Shown: positions 37,294 through 48,406 of the stretch, one piece after another
Layout: each line of letters begins with the position of its first letter
Numbering within the stretch: position 1 is the first letter of the stretch
From: Patellaria atrata CBS 101060
Lineage: Eukaryota; Ascomycota; Dothideomycetes; Patellariales; Patellariaceae
Assembly (NCBI GenBank): GCA_010093705.1
Contig: MU006091.1
Coordinates: forward strand, 1,735,038-1,799,037
Length of the DNA stretch: 64,000 nucleotides
Reading direction: 5' to 3'
Notes under the pieces: generated by a model
What the model saw: only the letters and a program-made list of their open reading frames with translations
Told to the model about the DNA's origin: nothing
Database searches by the model: none
Translations under genes and position numbers: made by a program

Positions 37294-39401
37294 ATGAAGC
37301 AAGGCGCTTCCATAGATGTCCTTCTGGACTCCTCAGATGCCAGCGATGTACCTAAAGGATACAAAACCTCCGCGCAGATGCGCAGAACAAGCACAAGCAT
37401 TGATTCAGGATCAACACTGAGACCTGCCACCGATCAAGAAATTGCAGACCTACCGCATGTAATCGACCGCATTCCGTTCGCGGTCTGGGCCGTTATACTC
37501 GCTGGTGCCGCCGAACGGTTCACATATTTCGGGTTGATCGCTCCATGGCGTAAGTCAGAATCGCGAGAGACCAATGTATACGAAGCTGAATTAGATCCTC
37601 AGAGAACTATATGCAGAACCCTCGTAACGATCATGCCGTTCCCGGAGCGCTTGGATTGGGCCAATCCACGGCCGTAAACATCTACAATGCTTTCTTCCTC
37701 TTCTCCTTTATGACTCCAATGTTCTTTGCTGTTGTCTCGGATAGTTGGCTCGGCCGTTACAAGACGATGATGATCGGTTTGGGGTGAGATATGGATATGG
37801 ACTTCAGTCAAGGGCCAGATGAATTAATAATTTCTTGCTAGGTTATATATTTGTGGTTGTGTCGTCCTTGTCATAACCTCTATCCCACTAGCTCTTGACC
37901 GAGGCGCGGGTCTAAGCGGTCTCATCGTAGCTATGCTGTTCGTAGGATTGGGGGTCGGAGCGGTCAAAGCTACCTTTTTCCCTTTTCTAGGTTTTACTTC
38001 CGTGCTACCAACCTACATTTGCCCACTGACGCCAAAAAAGGGGATCAATATGTCCAGCGCCCGCCGCAGTTTTTGCAGCGTAAGAATGGCGATATGGTGA
38101 TCATAGATGGCCCGAGAACATTACAGTTCATCTACAATGCTTATTACTGGTCAGTGGTTAATTCATCTGTCTCTCTCCTGTGCAATATGTTAAAAATGTG
38201 TATTAAGGGCTCTAGGTTTACCAACATTGCTTCACTATCGTCCATCCCTGTAACGTTCTTAGAAAAGAAGTACGACTTTTGGACAGCTTATTTGCTTACT
38301 ACAACGTCCCTTTGTCTGGCACTGGTGTTATTCGTTCTGTGGGTTGGAAGACTTGGTGAGTAGTGCAAATCAATGCCAAAGGGGCCAATTACTTACTAAA
38401 GTTTGCTTCTTTCTTACAGAGAAGCTCTCGCCGAAAGGTAATATCCTTCCCCAAGCATTCAAAACGATTTTTTGTGCCATGAAAAGCGGATGGAAGTTCG
38501 ACCATGCGAAGCAGTCATACCAAGAATCCTGCTACGGCAGGATAGTCTTATGGAACGATGATTTTGTCGAGGAGATGAAACGCGGTTTCATTGCTTGTCG
38601 CGTCATGTAAGTAGAGTATGATTATTTGGTTCTAGGTCAAACTTAAGCTTATGAACCATTTTCAGATTTTCCCTCCTTATATTCTATTTGTGCATAAATC
38701 AAATGTACAATAACCTTGTCTCTCAGGCTGGGCAAATGAATCTCATGAATATTCCCAATGACATGATTCAAGCATTCAACGGAGTGGCCTGTATCATCTT
38801 CGGACCTATCATCCAAGCACTATATAACTTGCTGGCCAAAAAGAGGATCATCTTTGGACCAATTGCACGGATTACTGTCTCCTTTGTATTTTGCGGAGCA
38901 GGGATGGCATACGCAGCGATTGTTCAGAAAGTTATATATAGCAAACGACCATGCTATGACCGACCTTTAGCTTGCCCTGCTGCGAACGATGGAACAATCC
39001 CTAACGATGTCAGCATCTGGATACAGATACCTGTGTACTTCTTGCTTGCTATAGCGGAGATTTTTGGCTTCGTCACGGCGTTCGAATATTCGTACAGCAA
39101 AGCTCCACGGGAGATGAAGGCAGTCGTCCAAGCACTCACACAGATCACAGCAGGATTTGCTAGCTTGATAGGTATGGGTATAAGTCCGGCTGCAAAGGAC
39201 CCAAATATGGTGGTTATGTACTCTTGTTTGGCTGGCGCAATGGCGTTGTCTGCAATAATTTTCTGGCTGGTTTTCAGGACATACGACCAAGTGGATTCTG
39301 AATTAAATCAACTTGACGTCCGAGAACCGGTATTCGCGCTGGAAGATTCTGAAAGCGCTCGTGACACAGAGGAGTCTAAAATTTCTCGGGATGAAAAGTA
39401 G
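37294..39401 (+). CDS. POT/PTR2-family proton-coupled oligopeptide transporter
   Basis: Eight exons (37294-37549, 37603-37783, 37842-37990, 38041-38149, 38216-38355, 38420-38606, 38666-39401, with the first from the MKQGASIDVLL start; seven if the leader is ignored) join in phase to 585 aa. Family marks: AGAAERFTYFGLIAPWQNY (PTR2 signature 1 region), VVSDSWLGRYKTMMIGLG, GLSGLIVAMLFVGLGVGAVK, a FIYNAYYWFTNIAS block, and EKKYDFWTAYLL. About 12 membrane segments are expected, ending PVYFLLAIAEIFGFVTAFEY and PREMKAVVQALTQITAGFAS. POT carriers move di- and tripeptides (some nitrate or other metabolites) with protons across the plasma membrane. In this neighbourhood it could import or export the product of the ATP-grasp ligase. 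The exact start is the least certain part. Confidence 0.88.
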
Positions 39402-39759
39402 TACTGTTTGTGTCCTAAGGTGCATCCAAATATAGTATATAGTTGTGGTTCACGGTCAGTTAAAGATGATCGAGAAATCCCTAAATCTGCTGTTGCAGAT
39501 ATCATCCCACGCACTTTGAAAGATGGTCAGCGTAAAATGCTTTGTAAGCTGGACCTTTAAACACGTCGTAGGAATGCTATGTAGAAACATACCTTATCTG
39601 TTCCCCTGAAATATCTGCATGTCCCTGCATTCCTATGTCTAGTTGAACAGTCGAACTGCACCACCCAAGACGTGAGACCAGCAAGGTAACTCCTAAATAT
39701 CCGAGGAAATATGCTCACCGGGGGGAAAGTCCTAAGCGGACGGATGAGCAGGTTTCTGA

Positions 39760-39767
39760 TATAAATA
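39760..39767 (+). promoter_or_regulatory. TATA box of the methyltransferase gene
   Basis: TATAAATA, 64-71 bp before the start codon and followed by a CT-rich tract (CCCCTCCCGTCCTCCTTTC) that is typical of fungal transcription starts. Confidence 0.55.
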
Positions 39768-39830
39768 CCCCTCCCGTCCTCCTTTCAAGACTCAACTCCA
39801 CGCTCCATCTGGCATCAACCATCTAGAATC

Positions 39831-40583
39831 ATGGAACCATCCAATCATGCAATCTCTCAATACTCAAGCACTAGTGAGAGACTTGCTGTTCGCCTTGCCA
39901 TCCACAATTACAACAATTATTCCCAAGGGTGGTTTGCTTGGGCGGGAGAACGACTGAACAAGACTGGCGACGTACTTGAAGTTGGCGCAGGCACAGGAGA
40001 GTTATGGCGCAATACAGACCGCTCAGGAGCGCGTCTGACGCTTACCGACTTTTCTCCCGCTATGTGCGAAGAGTTGAGAAAGTTACCGAACGCAACTGTA
40101 CGCCAGTGCGATGCCACCAGCCTACCATTCGAGAATGAAAGTTTTGACTCCGTTATTGCGAACCACATGCTCTATCACGTGGACGACCCTGAAGCAGCGT
40201 TAAAGGAATTTGCTAGAGTGCTTCGTCCGGGCGGCCAGCTTGCTGTCGCCTTGAATGGACGCGATCATCTCGACGAGCTGCTCGGTATCGGAGAGCTGGT
40301 GGGACGGCCGAGCCAGATACGAGACAAAGCACATATTGCCGCCGAGACTGCCCCCGGACTTATTGGAAGGTATTTCGAAGATATTGTTTCAGAACGCTTT
40401 CCCGGAGCGTTTGAAGTCCCAACACCACAGCCGATCATAGACTATCTCAGCAGTTTGGATGATGAGCCATTAAACGCCGAACAAAGGGAAAAAGTCCTGA
40501 AAGTTGTTGAACCCAGAATCGCTGCGGATGGAGTATTCAAAGTCAATAAGAATATGGTACTCTTTACTGCTCGCCGTCAGTAA
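39831..40583 (+). CDS. Class I SAM-dependent methyltransferase, intronless
   Basis: 250 aa in one exon. The SAM-binding glycine loop is VLEVGAGTGELW (residues 48-59). Motif II-like LTLTDFSPAMCEEL and the acidic/post loop QCDATSLPFENESFDSVIAN follow, then HVDDPEAALKEFARVLRPGG, all as in Methyltransf_11/25. The N-terminal block LAIHNYNNYSQGWFAWAGER resembles small-molecule methyltransferases common in bacteria. It has no intron, while its cluster neighbours have several. It has its own TATA box. The substrate is unknown; in context it could methylate a product of the upstream enzymes. It could equally be an unrelated gene next door. Confidence 0.85.
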   Translation: MEPSNHAISQYSSTSERLAVRLAIHNYNNYSQGWFAWAGERLNKTGDVLEVGAGTGELWRNTDRSGARLTLTDFSPAMCEELRKLPNATVRQCDATSLPFENESFDSVIANHMLYHVDDPEAALKEFARVLRPGGQLAVALNGRDHLDELLGIGELVGRPSQIRDKAHIAAETAPGLIGRYFEDIVSERFPGAFEVPTPQPIIDYLSSLDDEPLNAEQREKVLKVVEPRIAADGVFKVNKNMVLFTARRQ

Positions 40584-41155
40584 GAGATTAACGCTAGAAT
40601 CGGATGGAGGACTGCGCCCTCTTCAGACACGACGTGTTTTTATGCGAACCTGGACAGAGAATGGAACTCATGCCATCTACTTGCCTCTCAATTTTTGCAT
40701 CATAAAAGTTTAAGAGGTACATACCTAATTAGAGGCTATCCATCCTTTGCTCTTTCACGTGTCTAAGCGTAGCCCTACTCTCATACCCTGATCCCTTACA
40801 TAGCAAACATCAAAACTTTAAGAGCGTTGATCTGACACCAATAGTAACCCACATTACTACAAAGATACTTTTGCATTCGTGAGTTGTGCGTAGTGAAATT
40901 CGAAGACGTAAATGACCCCTCTGGATATTTCATGCTTACTCATAAAATAGTGCCATTTATAACACACAAACTTTACAGAACGCTCTTATATATCAAATGC
41001 GCCCTGTGCACGAATCTGCGAAAGATTAGGTGGCAGGACGGAGAGACTCGAGAACGCCGACACGTGAGGTCTTTATTTCTATGTACACAGTTTGACCTGC
41101 ACAGCTGGCTAACATCTCCTCATAGTCCTCTCCACAAGATTCAAAGAGGCTAAGC
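40584..41155. other. Convergent 3' region of the methyltransferase and AA9 genes
   Basis: 572 bp, AT-rich. The open frame at 40884-41153 shows no motif. Nothing else seen. Confidence 0.35.
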
Positions 41156-41955
41156 TTAGTTTCCACCTGTCCATACCGCCGGACCAGGATAGGGATAGCT
41201 TGAGAACGAAGTGTACAAATTGAATCGAATGCCAGCGTCGGTTCGCTTGTAGAGACTGGTTCCAGCGACACCTCCGGATGGAGATGCAGAGCCACTACCG
41301 GCCACCCTGAGGTTAAGGCACTGCGGATATGCTTGGGCCCCATCGTCGTTGACACCTCCATGTAGAGCAATAATTTCGTGACGAATAACATAGTTGCCGG
41401 CTTTGAGGTTCCTTGGAAGTATTGTGCTTGATGTGAAGTTCTTCTTGATCAGTTCGTCGGTTACCCAAGTATTACCACTAATGAATCCACTTTGGCTGAT
41501 TTTTGTCCATCGAAGATTTCCCGGTGATTGAGAGGTGCATTCACCTGCAGCAAGAATATCAGTTTTAGAACAGAGAGATTCGACCATTAGTACCCACCGT
41601 TGCATGGAGCAATGTAGTTAATAATAGGACCTTTGTGGGAATCGGGCCAAGTATTCCAGTAGAATTCGATGTTGTCTCCAGCTTTAGCGTCGACATAAGC
41701 CTTCCCAGCGGTTGCACTCTTGTGGCAGTTGATATCGTTGCTCTGGAACGCGCTGGGAGAAATGAATCCCAAATCCTGATTCAAAGAATCCCATCCCGCA
41801 GTCACCGGTTTACTGTTCGCGGGATGGTAATACCACACCGGATCGGAACCGGCTGTCCACTGGCCATTTACCTTGACACCTCGGACAAAGCCGTGAGCCG
41901 CAGCCTTGTCTAGGATTGAGGCGGTCAGCGCCAAAAGAATCAAAGAAGAATACAT
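41156..41955 (-). CDS. AA9 lytic polysaccharide monooxygenase, secreted
   Basis: Copper enzyme that oxidatively cleaves cellulose or xyloglucan. Two exons on the minus strand (41955-41598 and 41544-41156; 53-nt intron) give 248 aa. I chose the ATG at 41955 because it gives a signal peptide (MYSSLILLALTASILDKAAA) that leaves His21 as residue 1 of the mature protein (HGFVRGVKVNG), the N-terminal arm of the copper histidine brace. The second copper His is in WPDSHKGPIINYIAP, and the axial Tyr is in GAQAYPQCLNLRV. Cysteines in INCHKSATAG, APCNGECTS and YPQCLNL suit the family disulfides. No cellulose-binding module is attached. Confidence 0.93.
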
Positions 41956-42050
41956 GACCAGTATACAAACAGGATGGAAAATTGATCGTCGTGATGTACT
42001 GCCGCGCTGAAATGCATGGAGCAAACGGTTTTCCACGCCTCTGCCCCTTA

Positions 42051-42058
42051 CTTATATA
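42051..42058 (-). promoter_or_regulatory. TATA box of the AA9 gene
   Basis: TATATAAG on the minus strand about 96-103 bp before the start codon at 41955, a usual distance for fungal secreted-enzyme genes. Confidence 0.5.
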
Positions 42059-42556
42059 AAAGTTCCACTACGACATGACCAGGAAGCGTTGTCCCGTGAT
42101 ACTGTAGTATATTATCGAAAGTTACTGGCCCTAGACCTTTTAGAGACCGGAGCGACATTTTGGAGTAGTTTGAAGGAAGGTTATTCGTGGCATTCATTAT
42201 CCAAGGCTTAGCGGAGTTGAGATTTCGAGCGAATGGCCGCTTGAACAAGAATGCTGAGAATTTCTGAATATTTCCCAAGCATTGATGGCAAGGGAAAGTC
42301 GATTGTTAGGGATGTTCTTCCGTAGATATACAGGACGCGAGGAAAAAGGAGGAATCGTGGGGTTAAGCTTAAACACAAAACGGTCGTAGTCTGGGAGCAC
42401 AGACGCGAAACCGTTCCCGGACCTGCCGACTTTAATATAAATAGATGAACGTCCCCCACAAACTCCGCAATATCATTCCCCTTCTTCCCAAACGAACAAT
42501 TTCTTGAGCAACCTTACCGCCCCGGTTTCCAGCTTTCCAGAATTTCCAGGACGGGA

Positions 42557-42594
42557 GCGAGTGCAAGCGACTGTAAGCGATCATAAGGAAGCGA
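42557..42594 (+). repeat. GCGA repeated at 10-bp spacing
   Basis: GCGA occurs at 42557, 42567, 42577 and 42591, within units like GTGCAAGCGA, CTGTAAGCGA and GGAAGCGATC. The spacing of one DNA turn puts three copies on the same helix face. It lies about 600 bp upstream of the AA9 start. Confidence 0.5.
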
Positions 42595-45500
42595 TCGTAA
42601 GCCTCCATCACTACTGTAGGCTATTATTCAGCATCTTTAGGTTCACCACTAACTTTTTCCATTGTTCGATATCTCGCTGCTAGATCTCTTGATGCGGTAT
42701 GTTCCTGGCAAACCTCATGGAAGAGCGGGGAGCGAGCCGTGGATGTACGCTTTTGTGATCCAGAAGGACACCACAAGAAATCGTGTACTGGACGTCCTAC
42801 AAACTTTCCGCGGATAGGAAGTGTGAATGTGAGTTCAAGAGAGCCAAAGTGATATTCCAGATCTCTGGCACAGATGGTATCCCGCCCTACCTACGATTGA
42901 TGGCGCACATCATTATGATTAAGTGATTTAAGTCGTGACCCGGGCCTTTCATTGGGTACCTTAGACGTATATGTTCTACGCAATATAATCTGAGATGCTC
43001 CGAAAACTTAGTCTACGGAATGGTAATAAAGACATCCCATACCATGAGACATCTCTTTTCTCAAATCCAAGGCTTGAGGGAGAGGCGCACGAACCCCTTT
43101 TTACGAACAATCGCCACATCACATATGAGGTGGAATATCCAAACAAGCATACTGGATTACCTTCGCAGTGCAGCTACGGGGTTTCATTACTACATGCGAA
43201 AGCAAGAACTATCAAGTGCAACAAGCGATCATATCCTTGTTGTTTTGCAGAAGACTGAAAACCGGCCCCACTAAATTCCACGAATAGAGGATTATATACC
43301 AGCTTGATCGTTCCAACAATGCTATTGAGCTTAAACACTTACCAACGGATGGCAGCAGGGTGGGTGTAGTTAGCCAAGCAATCGTCATCGAGCCTACTCC
43401 CACAGCCATTTCTTACCACGTGGGTACGTCAATAACCTTCCATCAGGTAAGTTGTTAGCAACCAACACGTCTCTTATTTCGATGGTAATCATGTTGATAT
43501 GTCAATTGGTTGATCAGTTGATTATTCATTAGTCTATGAAAGCCTCATTTGAAATTGCATGGAGAATGGAGATAAGATAAGTGCATAATAACCCATGAGG
43601 CACATTCTGCCAGGAACAGAAGAATTTAGCATATTGAGAAACGGCCACGAAGCCAATAGTCCGTCCCTAGAAGAGACCATTTCAACCGAAAATACACATC
43701 CCAATGCCCTGCACGCGAAGTTTGAGAATCATTAATGAAGAATTGTCCGTTCGTACCGAACCGTGTACCTGGTTGAATGGAAAGTATCCAGTGAGTGCAT
43801 CGAAACCTTGGTAACCGGAACGACATACCTGATAATCAAGATCTTTCCTGCCAGAGGCTATTATTGTACAAGTCTCATGCCGCATATCACGGAAGCGGTT
43901 GACTCCGTCCGTTGTCCCTTGACCATGTCACGAAAACCTTTCCTTAACAATGTCCAACAGGAATACTTAGAACGCGCCAATCGTTACCGAGTCTAACAGG
44001 ACTCTGCAATGAGTGTCGATGAGTCCTGTCCCTCTCGAGCAATAAAGTACTCCTACTATTGCTGGTCTCTAGCTGGTGGTCTCTAGCTTGACGCTCGTTG
44101 TTCTGGAGGAATATCTAATGACATTCAATAATCGCCAAACGGGGCTTGACTGTTGCAGCAATTTACGGTTGATCTTCTTGTTCACCATAATGAGGTTTAG
44201 AGGCCATGAATTCGGTAGAGGATTTGTCCGCGTTTGCTTCCCCGATCGCTAATCCATGGCGGAAGGGTGAACTCATTTCATCTCTTCTGTACCTAAAGTT
44301 CCTGACTGATGGTTATGAGCTGCTTAGGTTATTGAACAGCGAATGGAGAACCACAACGACGACATGTCATTTGCATGATCATTACAGAATATACGCTGCA
44401 AGAATCTACGACCCCTTTCCATCTTTAGTCACGCGGAACTTCCTTCACGGTCTTGGGCTGTAATTTTAGGTTACTGCCACTGGGAGAGGCTCTACCCTCC
44501 GATCTCTTGCACCTTTTTGTATTCTATTCCGTAAGAATATATCAAAAATTGACAAATCGTAAGGGTGTGCGATAAAGATTCCACAAAATTAGTAGCTTCC
44601 GCTTCGAAGCAGCCCTGAGCCCCTGGAGTTGCATCACCGCCTACTTCGTCGGCTTTCGACTCCAGCTAAGGCAACCGGCCAGCCCTTCTACCGAATTTTT
44701 ACGCACAAAATCGGACTAATGAGCACATTGATGGCCTTGAACTACGGTATCTAGTTGTTTTATGTCCGGTGGTTTGCTTCCGGAAAACACTAGGTATCAT
44801 ATCTTGTCAGGTATATTAAGGCAGTGAACCTTATTAACGGACTTAAACTTTTCAATGTACAAAATATCCGGTTATCGTCCATTGCAATACGAGGATTTCT
44901 TCTTCTCGGTAATGAAGGTATGATTATTTGACGTCCAGAGCAAGAAGGGCCGCTAGCTGAAGGGGTCAGACTATCTTGTAGAAGCTCACTTAATTCGTGT
45001 ATTGATTCCCTTGTACCCCTCGTCGCTCGGCGCAGTTACTCTCAGGGCAACAGGGGACACGACTTTTAACAGACTACTACGCCTCTTTACCGGGGCCTAT
45101 GGTTAGTACTATATGAAGTAGTTGAGTAAGAGAATTACCTCTTGCTTGTCTTCCCGATCGGGTTCAAAATTTTCGATGACGGAGCCGTACCAAGAGCGCA
45201 AAGGTCGACATGATTATGCTCACTTGTCCTATGTTGCGACCTGCAGCTTGGAAGGGATAACTTTCCATCCGTTCACGAATCGTCAATGACGGGACGCTTC
45301 CGTTTGAGGTTCTCGAATGAAGGTCAATACCTGGGTTTATCTTTCACATGGTGAGTAATAAGGGAAGCAGAGTAAAATCCCATCACTCTAGATCTTTCAG
45401 CTCACAATGAAGTAGGTGTGACACAGTACACAGAAAAATAGTAGGTTTGTTGAAACTTCAACTCCTTACGAGTGAACACATAATTCAATGCTAAATCTAG

Positions 45501-45602
45501 AATAGATGCTAAGACATCGGTATGAAGTCTAAGTTAAACAAGTTCTTGAACGCGAATTCTCGCCTCACGGTACCCGATAACAATACTCTGTAAAGGATTG
45601 CT

Positions 45603-46990
45603 CTACTTGCGGTAATTCGCGACGTGGCCACCTGGTAGTATCGAGACCCCTAAACGCAAATGTTAGTATAACGTTGGTGAAGACTTATAAATTACACTTA
45701 CAGCCATCGATATCCTCTTTGACAAATCCAGGCTTTTTGCATGCGTTCATCGCGGCGTTGTTTTGGGACTTGAGAGTTGGGCAATTCTGGTAGCAAGGTG
45801 AGTCCAAGGCTCTCTGTAGTGCATCACCTTGCCAGCCGAAAACATAATCTCCATGGTTAGCATAACCAGTGCTGTCGTATATATTAGTTAGGCCATACTA
45901 TGATATCGGCTCAAAGAGAGGGGTAGAAAGCGCAATCTTACCCATCACCAAAGCTCCACACGAAAGGTTGAGAGCCATCAGCAGGCCAATCAGCCTTGTT
46001 GTTGAACTTGGATGTGTCCCAGATGACCTCGTAGAAGAGCTGGCCCATTCTGACGGGATGAGAGGCTGGGCAAGGGCCACCAGTCTCAAAAGTACCGAAT
46101 TCGGGGTAAGCCATATGTTCCATATGATCGGGAGAATCAAGATTCTTTCCATCCCAGCAGCTACAATTCATTTTTGTAAGCATTGCACAAAGTGGATCTG
46201 GGAGGAAGGATCGAAAGGAGCACTCTGGGAAAAGAAATGAGACTCACGTAGGGAATCGGAGTGCGGTCATGATACCAGCTGGGCAGGGCTTATTGGGGAA
46301 GTCCAATGTTTGAGGATCGCGAGTGTTCATGTTTTCAAGGCAGGTGTAGGTGAGTTGACGGAATCTTTCTGCTTCCTCACGAGTCCTTGCGTTTACGTCG
46401 CCGATGTACATGCGGAATCCCTAAACAATTAGCTACTGAATTTTAATCTTACAATGACCAAAACTAACCGGTTTGAAAGCAGTGACTTTCGAAGTCTGTT
46501 GGAAATTGTACAGACCGTCCTGCATATAGTAGACGGTCATACCACCGTTAACACCTTCGAAGCCGACATTTTGCTTCTGCGGCACACGTTTGTAGGTACC
46601 ATTTCGGGCCTTGAAGTAGCTGCATAGAAATTAGCACTCATCGAAACAAGTAAATCGTTACGCGTTCTCACAGAACGGCTGTCCAGTAATTCGAGAAATC
46701 CTCGCTAAACTGACAGGTCGTGCAGGTGGATTCCCCAGGCATGTCCTTGGATGGGTCCATAGTGACGTTGAAGGCGTTCTGAGAAAGTAAGTCAATGGTC
46801 AAATACGTTGATAAGTATGGAAAATACTAACTCCTCCGACGATTTGATGAAGATGCGGGGATGGAGCCATTCCGGGGTTGACCAACGGGTCAACACGGTC
46901 AACCATCAACTGACCGCATGGGAAACGAAGAAGAGCCACAACATGGCTCGGGGCAAAGAGTGCAAGAGAGGTGAGAGTGTTCCACTTCAT
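45603..46990 (-). CDS. Secreted DUF1996-domain protein
   Basis: Seven exons on the minus strand: 46990-46832, 46778-46672, 46619-46469, 46420-46248, 46160-45942, 45871-45702 and 45649-45603. All are in phase and give 341 aa. A signal peptide (MKWNTLTSLALFAPSHVVAL) precedes the DUF1996 domain: DRVDPLVNPGMAPSPHLHQI, then VGGNAFN (made across intron 1), CTTCQFSEDFSNYWTAVLYF, FPTCWDGKNLDSPDHMEHMA, CPASHPVRMGQLFYEVIWD and FGDGTGYANHGDYVFGWQ. It ends in the usual short GW..LPGG tail (DGWVSILPGGH). Family members are secreted, often induced during growth on plant biomass or in fruit bodies; their activity is not established. Conserved His, Asp and Cys suggest a metal or sugar site, which is inference. 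Confidence 0.9.
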
Positions 46991-48406
46991 CTTTGGGTTC
47001 TCGAAAGAATGTCACGCTTGTTACGGAAACAAAGGGAGAATTAGAAACAAAAGCGCAAGGTGTAACAGCGGACCGCCGAGACTATTATACGGATCCTGCG
47101 AGAGGACTACCGTGATAAGCAAGGACTACCGGGTTGCGCTTCAGCTCGTGAAAATCAAGGATCTGCCAGATGGTGGCTCACACAAAGCATGGCAAACCGA
47201 AGTGCTTAGAAATAACGAGGGGTGCATCGTGGTCGAGAGCACTCTATCTCACAAAATAAAAGATCGACAACTCGCATCTGAAGTAGTACTATGAAGTTAA
47301 GATACTCCCTGCATCTTCTTATGACTGGTCAAACTCTGTTGTTCGGGCGTCCTTGATCGATACCCATCGTTATTATGTCCCGCGTGGCAATATTATAAGT
47401 TCCCTTGCTAGGCCTCGGAAATTTCGATGTGGGTGCTTGTCCTGATTCTTGGATTCTTCTTTCAACTTCTTGGGATCTTTTAACATACGCCCATCGTCAG
47501 GTAGATTCAGATCCGCTACCTCTGGAAGTTCCTTTTCCACCGGGGTTGTCATCATATGACCAACCAGAAGAGCAACCTGATGCTTTGATAGATGCTTCTA
47601 ATATCAAGACGATTGGCAGTGTTTCGGTAGTTGTAGTCGAGACCAAACTGAGTACCGCAGCAATCATACATTGACCTGTGATTTGGGTTCCGTTATAGTG
47701 AATTTGTTGCTGCTTTACTCCAGTAATATAGGTTCATAGTATTGAAGACATGTTCCGATAGGATGGGGATTGTAGGAATGTGATGGTCAAGGTTGAGGTT
47801 GGCCTGTCGTTACTTTAAAATACACGAGAACCATTTACTTCTGCATCTATGTCGCCAAGATTGCGGGGGAGGACCCAGTTAAACAAATTAATCGTACATA
47901 AACTTAAATTTACCGAATGAAATACGCTATCACTATCCTAATGTCATATCCTCTTCCTTCATTTTCACTGGTCTGGAGTACTATCCTGGTCCGGCTCTTA
48001 CTTCCCTTCCTCCAAATGCCGATGCCAGTTCTTATATAGTTCTGAAGATTGATACAATTGGAAGCCCGATTGATTCCCATACAAGACAAGGGCATATATG
48101 AAAGTATCATTTTACTTTTCTTTGTCTTCCGCAGTCATTATGCAAACAGGTATCTGGAAGCACGTAGAATTCCCACTTGTCTCCTTTAGCCTAGGTGGCC
48201 ACGAGGAAGAGTATATAATCAACCGGGCAGGCAGGATTGATTAAATCGTAAACCGAGTTGTAAGCCCCTAGCTTCTGGAAGTTCTAGAGAAGCCAAATAT
48301 CCTCTATTTTTAATTCATAAAGGGCTATCCCCTTCCATTGGACCGCATTTGCACATTTCCAAAGCAGCAAATTTTACATACCAGCGTCCCTCTTCGTGCC
48401 GTCATC
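46991..48406. other. Divergent region between DUF1996 and G1-type genes
   Basis: 1.4 kb. An open frame at 47405-47674 (89 codons, acidic and Pro-rich) has no recognisable motif and I do not call it a gene. The right end contains the TATA box listed for the G1-type gene. Confidence 0.35.
48212..48218 (+). promoter_or_regulatory. Possible TATA box of the G1-type gene
   Basis: TATATAA 189-195 bp before the start codon, a little far but the only good match in the promoter. Confidence 0.35.

Larger units (their letters stand above)
41956..45602. other. Long intergenic region between AA9 and DUF1996 genes
   Basis: 3.6 kb without a gene I can support. Small open frames (42995-43258 plus, 43682-43885 minus, 44206-44463 plus) show no family motif. 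42541-42610 holds a short periodic repeat, listed separately. The right part (44.5-45.6 kb) has stops throughout. Confidence 0.4.

Noticed and set aside
44206-44463. 85-codon open frame in the long gap after the AA9 gene
   Set aside because: No recognisable family and no supporting promoter or intron features.
47405-47674. 89-codon open frame between DUF1996 and G1-type genes
   Set aside because: No signal peptide, motif or splice partner; equally likely to be chance.
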